NCBI RefSeq assembly: GCF_040801915.1
Contig: NZ_JBFMIA010000001.1
Location: forward strand, 310,001 to 374,000
Length of the DNA stretch: 64,000 bases
Direction: 5' to 3'
From: Jeotgalibacillus marinus
Lineage (GTDB): Bacteria > Bacillota > Bacilli > Bacillales > Jeotgalibacillaceae
Part shown: positions 17,181 through 24,760 of the stretch, in pieces
How the letters are laid out: every line of letters begins with the position of its first letter
Numbering within the stretch: the first letter of the stretch is position 1
Made by a program: the position numbers and the translations under genes
Notes under the pieces: model-generated
Database searches by the model: none
What the model saw: the letters and a program-made list of their open reading frames with translations, nothing else
Told to the model about the DNA's origin: nothing

Positions 17181-17819
17181 TCACCTCTTTTTACTAATAG
17201 CCAAACCGTCGCCAACTGGCAAAATAACGGTTTGATAATTTTTATTGTTCATCAACCATTGATTATATCGATCTAATTTACGTAAAAGCTGCTTAACGTT
17301 ACGGCTCAGTTCTGGCGTTGGATCTGCAACTAATCCTTTAAATAAAACATTGTCTGTGTAAATGACCCCATTCTTTGTAAGTAATGATTCATAGAGCTCA
17401 AAAAATCGACCGTATTGGCTTTTGGCTGCATCGATAAAAATGGCATCGTATTGACCAAATGCTTCTACTTGTTCTTTGACATCGAGCGCATCCCCGTAAA
17501 TCACATGTACTCGGTCTTTAAAAACTGAGCGCCCGATAAACGATTTAGCTTGATTTAATCGATTTTCATCTCTATCAATTGTCACAATTTCAGTATGAGG
17601 AAGTGCATCCGCCATACGTAATGCAGAATAGCCTATCGCCGTTCCCACTTCTAATATACGTGCAGGTTGTTGAAACCTGAGCCATTGTAATAAAACTTCT
17701 ATCCCGTCTAGCTCCATAATCGGAACATTTTCATCTTTCGCAAAAAGTTCCATCTCCATCAATAATGCTGGGCGGTCATCATACAACTTCTCTATATAAT
17801 CATGAAGCTTACCGTTCAT
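17181..17819 (-). CDS. trmR: tRNA 5-hydroxyuridine methyltransferase TrmR
   Basis: A class I O-methyltransferase (YrrM) that converts ho5U34 to mo5U34 in tRNA. SAM motif I is ILEVGTAIGYSALRMA; FIDAAKSQYGRFFELYE and YTDNVLFKGLVADP are strong matches to B. subtilis TrmR. An ATG at 17888 is in frame but lies in the T-run of the mltG terminator. The ATG at 17817-17819 gives 212 residues, near the family size of 217. The ribosome site there (GGCGGG) is weak. Confidence 0.88.
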   Translation of the reverse strand: MNGKLHDYIEKLYDDRPALLMEMELFAKDENVPIMELDGIEVLLQWLRFQQPARILEVGTAIGYSALRMADALPHTEIVTIDRDENRLNQAKSFIGRSVFKDRVHVIYGDALDVKEQVEAFGQYDAIFIDAAKSQYGRFFELYESLLTKNGVIYTDNVLFKGLVADPTPELSRNVKQLLRKLDRYNQWLMNNKNYQTVILPVGDGLAISKKR

Positions 17820-17888
17820 CTTAGATCCCGCCTTTTTATCGTTACGAGTTGCATAAAAAAGAGCGCCCACATCGTAGCCGCCTGACAT

Positions 17889-17916
17889 GAAAAGAAGAAA
17901 GCTTAAATTAGCTTTC
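17889..17916 (-). terminator. Terminator of mltG
   Basis: GAAAGCT / AGCTTTC (17897-17903 and 17910-17916) with a 6-base loop, followed on the minus strand by TTCTTTTC. Confidence 0.6.
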
Positions 17917-18025
17917 CACTACGACCCACTTTATGAAGTACGCATAAAAATACTTGTCCTATTTTAACATAAATGAAGGAGGAAAGTGAACAATCTTTCC
18001 TCCAAACACCATTTCTACTTCATTT

Positions 18026-19177
18026 TTATTCTTCACTATCTGCTTTTTCTTCATTTTTACTGTAAATATAGAGTTCTGCTTTACGCTCATGCTCTTCCAG
18101 TGATTCAGAGTAGTAAACCTCTCCGTCTTCCGCACCAGCTAAGAAATAGAGATAGTCTGATCCTTTAGGATCAAGCGTAGCCTCAATGGACTCCAGTCCT
18201 GGAGCAGAGATCGGTCCTGGCGGTAATCCAGTATGCTTATACGTATTGTAAGGATGATCGATTTCTAAATCTTCATAAACTACACGGTCTTTCCATTCAC
18301 CTAGCGCGTATAACACCGTTGGATCTGTTTGCAAGGGCATTTCCTCCTCTAGACGATTATAAAAAACACCTGCAATCATTCGACGATCAGTTGATGCGGT
18401 TGCTTCTACTTCTAAAAGCGAAGCGAATGTCAATACTTCATGAACGTTTAATTCTTTCATCGAATCTAAAAAAGGAGTAACTTCATTATTCATTTCATCG
18501 ACCATTTGACTGATCATATCCTGAAGGGACGGATTCTCTTCATAAAAAGGATAAGTCTTTGGGAACAAATAACCTTCCAAAGGATAGCGGACGTTTTCCT
18601 GTACTACTTCATCTGTGATCAATTCAGGATATGTTTGCTGTAAAGAAGCAATAAAATCAGCATCTGATACTGTCTCCATAAATTGTTCTTCTGTATAGTC
18701 TGTTTTATCTGCAACAAGCTCACCGATTTTTTCGAGCCTTAGCCCTTCCGGAATGGTTATACTAAAAAGTGGTTCATGGTACGCCTTTCCTGATTTAAGA
18801 CTTTCCGTGATTTCTTCCAGAGTCATAGATTGAGTAAGCTCATAAATACCCGCTTGGAAATCTGATTCATTGTTAAATTTTAAATAATATTTAAACACTC
18901 GCGCATCCTTAACAATATCATGTTCCGCTAATGTCGAAGTTATTGAATCTACGGATGATCCAACAGGAATTTCCACAGTCACAGGTGTATCATTTTTAGC
19001 ATCCACTGGTTTTAAAGCAGATGAGATATACCAGTATCCTCCTACACTAATGCCAATAAATAAAAATACTACTACCATCATGGATACAAATACAATTTTT
19101 CTCACAAGTTTAGCTTCCTTTTTTCGTTCTTGTAAATTGTGAATCCATTGCTCAAATCTAGATCGGTTCTCGTTCAA
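18026..19177 (-). CDS. mltG: Endolytic transglycosylase MltG
   Basis: MltG cleaves nascent glycan strands and so ends peptidoglycan chains at the membrane. Seen: a basic cytoplasmic tail, one membrane helix (about 30-50), a LysM-like region with IPVGSSVDSIT and the YceG domain with the proposed catalytic Glu in FASLLEVEA. The acidic C-terminus is short. A GTG at 19192 is in frame but contains the Shine-Dalgarno GGAGGG; TTG at 19175-19177 follows it by about 8 bases, giving 383 residues. Confidence 0.92.
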   Translation of the reverse strand: MNENRSRFEQWIHNLQERKKEAKLVRKIVFVSMMVVVFLFIGISVGGYWYISSALKPVDAKNDTPVTVEIPVGSSVDSITSTLAEHDIVKDARVFKYYLKFNNESDFQAGIYELTQSMTLEEITESLKSGKAYHEPLFSITIPEGLRLEKIGELVADKTDYTEEQFMETVSDADFIASLQQTYPELITDEVVQENVRYPLEGYLFPKTYPFYEENPSLQDMISQMVDEMNNEVTPFLDSMKELNVHEVLTFASLLEVEATASTDRRMIAGVFYNRLEEEMPLQTDPTVLYALGEWKDRVVYEDLEIDHPYNTYKHTGLPPGPISAPGLESIEATLDPKGSDYLYFLAGAEDGEVYYSESLEEHERKAELYIYSKNEEKADSEE

Positions 19178-19247
19178 ACAATTTCCCTCCACTATAAAAC
19201 AGCAACCTCAAGTAGCCGAATTTCTACAATATTTCTTATATAGATAC

Positions 19248-19275
19248 ATTATACAACAAAAAGACGTACAGGCAA
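19248..19275 (-). promoter_or_regulatory. Candidate mltG promoter inside the yrzB terminator
   Basis: TATAAT (19248-19253) lies 16 bases after TTGCCT (19270-19275). The -35 element falls in the second arm and loop of the preceding terminator hairpin, so terminator and promoter share bases. Confidence 0.5.
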
Positions 19276-19293
19276 CCTTCACCTGTACGTCTT
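19258..19293 (-). terminator. Terminator downstream of yrzB
   Basis: AAGACGTACAGG (19261-19272) and CCTGTACGTCTT (19282-19293) pair perfectly over 12 bp with a 9-base loop, followed by TTTGTTG on the minus strand. The 125 bases between it and the yrzB stop hold no recognised gene. Confidence 0.7.
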
Positions 19294-19418
19294 ATGTTAA
19301 GGAAAAGTATGTCATTTAGCCTCAGTAGCCTCGATGGTTTAGGTACCATGACCAGTAGACAAAAAGTCAAATTTGTGCCTTATTGTCGTGGCTCGTCAAG
19401 ACACTTTCGCTTTAGTGA

Positions 19419-19706
19419 TTACTCTTGTCCTTCTTCCTCTTCATCTAAGAAAGTATTCAACATTTCCTCGATCATATCCCATTCTTCTTCTGATTCAATC
19501 GGCTTAAGTTCGCCTTCTGCATTTTCCTCGTTTTGTTCAAAAGAAGATGCGTGAATTTCGATTTCTTCCTCTTCAGATTCACCAACTGGGAAGTAAAGTA
19601 CGTATGATTTTTTAAATTCGTCTGAGTCGAATGTAAAAAGAACCTCACACAACACTTCGTTTCCTTGTTCATCAACTACTGTAATATTTTTTTCACCATG
19701 TTCCAT
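19419..19706 (-). CDS. yrzB: DUF1292 family protein YrzB
   Basis: A 95-residue, very acidic DUF1292 protein with two beta-rich stretches (ITVVDEQGNEVLCEVLFTF and YVLYFPVG) and an acidic helical tail ending EEEEGQE. Function is unknown. GTG at 19715 is in frame but lies in the GAGGTGA site; ATG at 19704-19706 follows 6 bases later. It forms the ireB-ruvX-yrzB unit common in Firmicutes. Confidence 0.88.
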   Translation of the reverse strand: MEHGEKNITVVDEQGNEVLCEVLFTFDSDEFKKSYVLYFPVGESEEEEIEIHASSFEQNEENAEGELKPIESEEEWDMIEEMLNTFLDEEEEGQE

Positions 19707-19719
19707 TTTAGTCACCTCA

Positions 19720-20136
19720 TCATTTCTGGCTATCTAAATAGCCTTGTAAAATCATTACTGCAGCCAGTTTATCAATGACTTTTTTTCGTTTACCGCGGCT
19801 GACGTCGGCTTCTAACAGCACACGTTCTGCTGCCATTGTGCTTAGGCGCTCATCCCATAGTTTTACGTTAACTTGAAGTTTTTTATACAACTTGTCCGCA
19901 TAAAGCTGACAAGCTTCACCACGGGGACCTATTGTGTTGTTCATATTCTTTGGTAAGCCGACAACGATTGTTGTAACTTCATGCTGATCAACTAACTCCT
20001 TAATTCGCTTAAATCCTAATTGACCGCCTTTCTCGTCAATTTTGATTATTTCGATTCCTTGAGCAGTCCAGCCTAAAGCATCACTGATCGCTACACCAAC
20101 CGTTTTCGTGCCGACATCCAATCCCATTACGCGCAT
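19720..20136 (-). CDS. ruvX: RuvX/YqgF family nuclease
   Basis: A 138-residue RNase H-fold protein (YrrK/RuvX). Family members are put forward as Holliday-junction resolvases and as 16S rRNA maturation nucleases. The first catalytic Asp is in MGLDVGTKTVGVAISD; VVGLPKNMNN and LWDERLST supply the other acidic positions. Start lies one base beyond the ireB stop. Confidence 0.93.
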   Translation of the reverse strand: MRVMGLDVGTKTVGVAISDALGWTAQGIEIIKIDEKGGQLGFKRIKELVDQHEVTTIVVGLPKNMNNTIGPRGEACQLYADKLYKKLQVNVKLWDERLSTMAAERVLLEADVSRGKRKKVIDKLAAVMILQGYLDSQK

Positions 20137-20137
20137 G

Positions 20138-20407
20138 TTAGTTTTCCTCTTTGTGTTGTTGTAAATAAAACTTCACAAGCTCCTCAATGATTTCATCACG
20201 CTCAAGCTTACGAACAATATTCCGTGCATCTTGATGTCGCGGAATGTAGGCAGGGTCGCCAGATAAAAGATACCCTACAATTTGGTTGATAGGATTGTAC
20301 CCTTTCCCCTCCAAGGCTTCAAATAATTGGATAAGAACATGTTGTACTTCTTTATCCATCGATTCATCCCCGAAGTCGAATCGCATCGTTTTGTCAAATG
20401 AGCTCAT
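20138..20407 (-). CDS. ireB: IreB family regulatory phosphoprotein
   Basis: An 89-residue IreB/UPF0297 protein (YrzL). Enterococcal IreB is a small phosphoprotein target of the Ser/Thr kinase IreK. It begins MSSFDKTMRFDFGDESMD and contains GYNPINQIVGYLLSGDPAYI, typical of the family. GAGGTG precedes the ATG at 20405-20407; the frame is open three codons further without a ribosome site. Confidence 0.92.
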   Translation of the reverse strand: MSSFDKTMRFDFGDESMDKEVQHVLIQLFEALEGKGYNPINQIVGYLLSGDPAYIPRHQDARNIVRKLERDEIIEELVKFYLQQHKEEN

Positions 20408-20487
20408 CTTCAACACCTCACTCCGGAACAGTTTACCTATTCCTGTTGTCCATCACACTTTTTATTGTACACCAGTTTTCGTAAGAA

Positions 20488-23121
20488 TCAAACGGATTTA
20501 ACCCATTCTGGCACAAAACGGAGTGCTTCTTCTACTTTCTGAGGATCTTTTCCGCCCGCCTGTGCCATATCCGGGCGACCACCGCCACCGCCACCGCAGC
20601 GTATTGCTACTTCTTTGACTAGTTTCCCCGCATGGAACCCTCTATCAATTAAGTCTTTTGTTACACCTGCAATGATTTGAACTTTATCACCTTGGACAGC
20701 GATAAGAACAAGTACTCCTGAGCCTAATTTATTCTTGATATCGTCCGCCATCGTGCGAAGACCGTTCATATCTGCCACCTGTACTTTTTCTGCTAATACA
20801 GATACTCCATCAATAATCTGTACGCGGTCAATGATACTGCTAGCCTCAATGTTTGACATTTTTGCGTGCAAGGATTCATTTTCACGTTGAACATCTTTTA
20901 CTTCAGCCTGCAATGCTTGTATACGTGCTACGATTTCGCGTGGGTTTGTTTTTAGCGATTGAGCTGATTGACGAAGAAGATTAACTTGCTCATTCATATA
21001 GCGATAAGCCGCCTCTCCTGTTACAGCTTCAATACGACGAGTCCCTGCTCCGATTCCTGCTTCTGAGACGATACGGAACAAACCAATAGCAGCTGTATTA
21101 TTGACATGGCAACCACCACATAGTTCTAGACTGTAACCGCCAATTGAGACAACGCGAACTTCAGATCCATATTTTTCACCAAATAATGCCATTGCACCCA
21201 TTGCCTTTGCTTCATCAATCGATTTGATTGCAGTATCGACTGAGAAACTGTTCCAAATCTTTTCGTTGACGATTTCTTCGATTCTTTCAAGTTCTTCAGG
21301 TTGAACTTGTCCAAAATGAGTAAAGTCAAAGCGTAAGCGATCTTTTTGAACTAATGATCCGGCTTGGTTTACATGGTCGCCTAAAACATCTTTTAGCGCT
21401 TGATGTAATAAATGAGTAGCAGTGTGGTTTTTTGTAATCTGGTTACGAGAGGCAGATTCAACGCTTGCAGTAATCACATCTCCTCTTTTTAACAAACCTG
21501 ATTCAACAGTAGCTGTATGAATATTTTGACCGTTTGGCGCTTTTTTCACATCAGTAACGGTCAACTTCACACCATTATTAATCAGCGTTCCTTTATCACC
21601 AATTTGTCCGCCGCTTTCAGCATAAAAAGGTGTTTCGGATAAAATCAGTTGTACTTCGTCACCAGCCGTTACTTCTTCAACCATCGCTTGATTGCGAATC
21701 AATACGTCAACCATCGTATCATGTGATAATTGGTCATATCCGACAAATTTACTTTCAACTTTGATGTCGCCAAGAAAACCACCTTGTACTTGCATCGAAC
21801 CACTCTCTTGTCTTGCAGCACGAGCACGCGTTCTTTGTGCGTTCATTTCTTCTTCAAAGCCAGCATGATCAACTGTTAAGCCCTTCTCATCTGCATACTC
21901 TTCGGTAAGCTCTACTGGGAAGCCAAACGTATCGTATAAACGGAACACATCTTTTCCTGCAACAGTTCCAGTACCGTCTTCTTTTGCTTTTGTCATCAGC
22001 GCAGACAAAATGGTCAGACCATCGTTCAATGTTTCATGAAAACGTTCTTCTTCTGTTTTAATGACTTTACGAATGAAGTCTTCTTTCTTTTTAACTTCAG
22101 GATAAAAGTCAATCATAATATTTGCTACAACCGGAACTAGATCATGCATAAACGGGCGGTCGATTCCAATTTGTTTTGCATAACGAACAGCTCGGCGTAA
22201 CAATCTTCTAAGTACATAACCTCGTCCTTCGTTTGATGGCAAAGCACCATCGCCAATCGCAAATGACACCGTACGTACGTGGTCAGCGATTACTTTAAAA
22301 GCGATATCTTTATCTGGTGACTGTTGGTAACGGTGACCTGAGATCTCTTCTGTGGATTGAATAATTGGCATAAATAAATCGGTTTCAAAGTTTGTTGGCA
22401 CATCTTGAACCACACATGTCATACGTTCAAGACCCATACCTGTATCAATGTTTTTCTTCGGTAGAGGTGTGTATGTGTGATCTGCATTGTGATTGAACTG
22501 TGAAAAGACTAGGTTCCAGATTTCTAAATAACGGTCATTTTCTCCTCCTGGATAAAGTTCAGAATCAGTGATATCTGAACCATATTCGCTCCCACGATCA
22601 TAAAAGATTTCTGAGTTTGGTCCACTCGGGCCTTCACCGATATCCCAGAAGTTTCCTTCCAAACGAATAATACGTTCTTCAGGCACGCCCACTTTATCTT
22701 TCCAAATAGAAAATGCTTCATGGTCTTCAGGATGAATGGTTACTGAAAGCTTATCCGCTTCAAATCCAATCCATTTAGGAGAGGTAAGAAATTCCCATGC
22801 CCATTCAATCGCCTCTTCTTTAAAATAATCACCGATCGAAAAGTTTCCAAGCATTTCGAAGAATGTGTGATGGCGAGCTGTTTTTCCGACGTTTTCAATA
22901 TCATTTGTTCGAATTGATTTTTGTGCATTTACGATCCTTGGGTTTTGAGGGATGACACGCCCATCAAAATATTTTTTCAGTGTTGCAACCCCACTATTAA
23001 TCCAAAGTAATGATGGGTCTTCATGCGGGACTAACGAAGCACTAGGCTCCACATCATGCCCTTTGTCTTTAAAGAAATCCAAAAACATTTGTCTGATTTC
23101 TGCGCCTGTCCATTTTTGCAT
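20488..23121 (-). CDS. alaS: Alanyl-tRNA synthetase
   Basis: An 877-residue class II synthetase. It has the catalytic core (HTFFEMLGNFSIGDY, GDGALPSNEGRGYVLRRLLR), the editing domain with zinc ligands HTATHLLHQ and CGGCH, and the C-terminal C-Ala/DHHA1 region ending in the glycine loop RCGGGGGGRPDMAQAGG. The protein both charges tRNA-Ala and removes mischarged Ser/Gly. Expression is controlled by a T-box leader immediately upstream. Confidence 0.97.
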   Translation of the reverse strand: MQKWTGAEIRQMFLDFFKDKGHDVEPSASLVPHEDPSLLWINSGVATLKKYFDGRVIPQNPRIVNAQKSIRTNDIENVGKTARHHTFFEMLGNFSIGDYFKEEAIEWAWEFLTSPKWIGFEADKLSVTIHPEDHEAFSIWKDKVGVPEERIIRLEGNFWDIGEGPSGPNSEIFYDRGSEYGSDITDSELYPGGENDRYLEIWNLVFSQFNHNADHTYTPLPKKNIDTGMGLERMTCVVQDVPTNFETDLFMPIIQSTEEISGHRYQQSPDKDIAFKVIADHVRTVSFAIGDGALPSNEGRGYVLRRLLRRAVRYAKQIGIDRPFMHDLVPVVANIMIDFYPEVKKKEDFIRKVIKTEEERFHETLNDGLTILSALMTKAKEDGTGTVAGKDVFRLYDTFGFPVELTEEYADEKGLTVDHAGFEEEMNAQRTRARAARQESGSMQVQGGFLGDIKVESKFVGYDQLSHDTMVDVLIRNQAMVEEVTAGDEVQLILSETPFYAESGGQIGDKGTLINNGVKLTVTDVKKAPNGQNIHTATVESGLLKRGDVITASVESASRNQITKNHTATHLLHQALKDVLGDHVNQAGSLVQKDRLRFDFTHFGQVQPEELERIEEIVNEKIWNSFSVDTAIKSIDEAKAMGAMALFGEKYGSEVRVVSIGGYSLELCGGCHVNNTAAIGLFRIVSEAGIGAGTRRIEAVTGEAAYRYMNEQVNLLRQSAQSLKTNPREIVARIQALQAEVKDVQRENESLHAKMSNIEASSIIDRVQIIDGVSVLAEKVQVADMNGLRTMADDIKNKLGSGVLVLIAVQGDKVQIIAGVTKDLIDRGFHAGKLVKEVAIRCGGGGGGRPDMAQAGGKDPQKVEEALRFVPEWVKSV

Positions 23122-23159
23122 ATCATTTCCTCCTTCATGTTAACTCTTTTATGGGTCCA

Positions 23160-23416
23160 AGAAAACACAAAAAAGCCCTCATCCCCATACAGGGACGAGA
23201 GCTAACTCGCGGTACCACCCTGGTTATGAGTAAAAACGTTCTACCCATCACTTTGAGCGCCTTAACGCGGCGTACGGCAGAGTTTATCTGCACTCCGGAC
23301 TAGCTTTCCATTACCCTTCATCCAAACTCCATTTCAGCCATGTGGAATTCTCTCTTTGCAAAAACGCGAATGGGTGTAATGTACTCTTTCCATCTTCGAG
23401 TTACACTTTTTTTCCT
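23160..23416 (-). promoter_or_regulatory. T-box leader of alaS (alanine specifier)
   Basis: The antisense strand holds AGGGTGGTACCGCG (23208-23221), the T-box sequence that pairs with uncharged tRNA ends. A terminator hairpin with a T6 tail follows (23168-23203). In stem I, CATTAC and CCC pair with GGGTAATG. The next internal loop has AGTA on the 5' side and GAAAGCTAG on the 3' side. GCT at 23302-23304 is therefore the specifier, matching tRNA-Ala. Confidence 0.92.
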
Positions 23417-23422
23417 ACAGAA

Positions 23423-23451
23423 ATTATAGAAAGGAATGTGTTATTTGTCAA
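23423..23451 (-). promoter_or_regulatory. Consensus sigma-A promoter of alaS
   Basis: TTGACA (23446-23451), 17 bases, TATAAT (23423-23428): a full consensus match. The -35 element overlaps the last codons of the upstream permease gene. Confidence 0.85.
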
Positions 23452-24514
23452 TTCGTTGTTGACGTGGTTCGACTAAAAATACATGAATGACAATCGACGC
23501 AACCATATATAAAGGAACCACTAAGATTAAACCAGCCATTCCAGCTATTTCTCCACCTATAAGCAGTAAAATCATGATCATGACAGGATGAATATGGACG
23601 CTGTTCCCCAAAATCCACGGCGATAACAAGTGGCTTTCTACCATCTGTATTACAAACGCTACAACAATCACCCACACAATCATGTTTCCCGAAATAGTAC
23701 TTGCAACGAGAACAGCCGGTAGCGAACCAATAACAGGTCCAATATATGGGATAACATTAAATATCCCCATAATACCTGCTAGTGGAAAAGCGTATGGAAT
23801 GTTGATTAAAAATAATGCAACAAACGATAGCACAGCAACCGACAAGCTCAACCATAACTGTCCGCGGATATAGCCTCCTAAACGTTGATCTAATTCATGT
23901 GAAAACTCCAACGCTTGTTTTTTTCGTCTGGCAGGTACAAATCGCATGAATACACGTCCGATTATCAGGCGGTCTTTTACCAAATAAAATGCCATAAAAG
24001 GGGTCAGTGATAAAGCAATAATCCATTTAAATGAACCATCAAGCCCTCCCATCGCGTTCTCCACACGTTTTTCCAACTTGTATGAAAATCGTTCGATTGA
24101 TTCTATGATCATTTCTCTTAGTGGTGCTGGCATTTGTGACAGCCAACCATTCACCATATGGTTCCAATCGGAAAATTGCTCAGTCAACGTGGGAAGGTGC
24201 TGCATAAAATGTCGCCACTCTTTAATTAAAGCTGGTACTCCCCATTGAACAAGCGCTCCTAGTAGGCCAAATAAGACGATAAATACAATCCATACGGCTA
24301 AACGATTGGAGCACTTTGCTTTAATTAATAAATGAATAAATGGGAGCAGTAAATAAGCTAGCAATACGCTGAAAAAAAGTGGAACTGCAGCTAGCCAAAC
24401 TCCTCCCAAAAGTGGTTTTATTACTGGCCAAAGTAAATAAACAAACCACCCACTTGCGAGCAACAATAAAAGCATTACAAATCGTATCAACCATTTTTTT
24501 GTTACAGAATCCAT
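23441..24514 (-). CDS. yrrI: AI-2E family transporter (YrrI-like)
   Basis: A 357-residue member of the AI-2E/YdiK/TqsA permease family with about eight membrane helices: a hydrophobic N-terminal half, a soluble amphipathic part (about 110-170), and a C-terminal helix block around IPYAFPLAGIMGIFNVIPYIGP. Substrates of the Bacillus members are not established, so autoinducer transport should not be assumed. It overlaps the upstream zinc-ribbon gene by 13 bases. Position before alaS matches yrrI. Confidence 0.85.
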   Translation of the reverse strand: MDSVTKKWLIRFVMLLLLLASGWFVYLLWPVIKPLLGGVWLAAVPLFFSVLLAYLLLPFIHLLIKAKCSNRLAVWIVFIVLFGLLGALVQWGVPALIKEWRHFMQHLPTLTEQFSDWNHMVNGWLSQMPAPLREMIIESIERFSYKLEKRVENAMGGLDGSFKWIIALSLTPFMAFYLVKDRLIIGRVFMRFVPARRKKQALEFSHELDQRLGGYIRGQLWLSLSVAVLSFVALFLINIPYAFPLAGIMGIFNVIPYIGPVIGSLPAVLVASTISGNMIVWVIVVAFVIQMVESHLLSPWILGNSVHIHPVMIMILLLIGGEIAGMAGLILVVPLYMVASIVIHVFLVEPRQQRIDK

Positions 24515-24702
24515 TTTCGTTCGCCCGAAAGCTCTGTTTCATAAAATAAGTCATTTAAACAGTCGATTGAACCGTCTTCTGCAATTTCATATAATGTGAG
24601 CTTTCCACGGTACACTAAAAATTCGATGCAACAATGGCGACAGTAATAATGCTTTGTGCCAATTTTTCCGATATCACGATGGTTACAGCATGGGCAATTC
24701 AT
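24502..24702 (-). CDS. Small zinc-ribbon protein
   Basis: A 66-residue protein with paired cysteines CPCC and CRHCC, a likely zinc ribbon, and a short C-terminal part. GGAGG lies 7 bases before ATG 24700-24702; the frame opens 7 codons further upstream. It resembles small proteins found between recD2 and yrrI in Bacillus (YrzR-like), but I am not sure of the family. Function unknown. Confidence 0.7.
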   Translation of the reverse strand: MNCPCCNHRDIGKIGTKHYYCRHCCIEFLVYRGKLTLYEIAEDGSIDCLNDLFYETELSGERKWIL

Positions 24703-24760
24703 CGAGACGCCTCCAATACACATTGTCGTGTTTTGTTTTATCTCAATCGTTGCCCATTAT

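Noticed and set aside
23441..24514. Autoinducer-2 exporter
   Set aside because: The family name is AI-2E, but members have varied substrates and no luxS or quorum gene is nearby; only the family was called.
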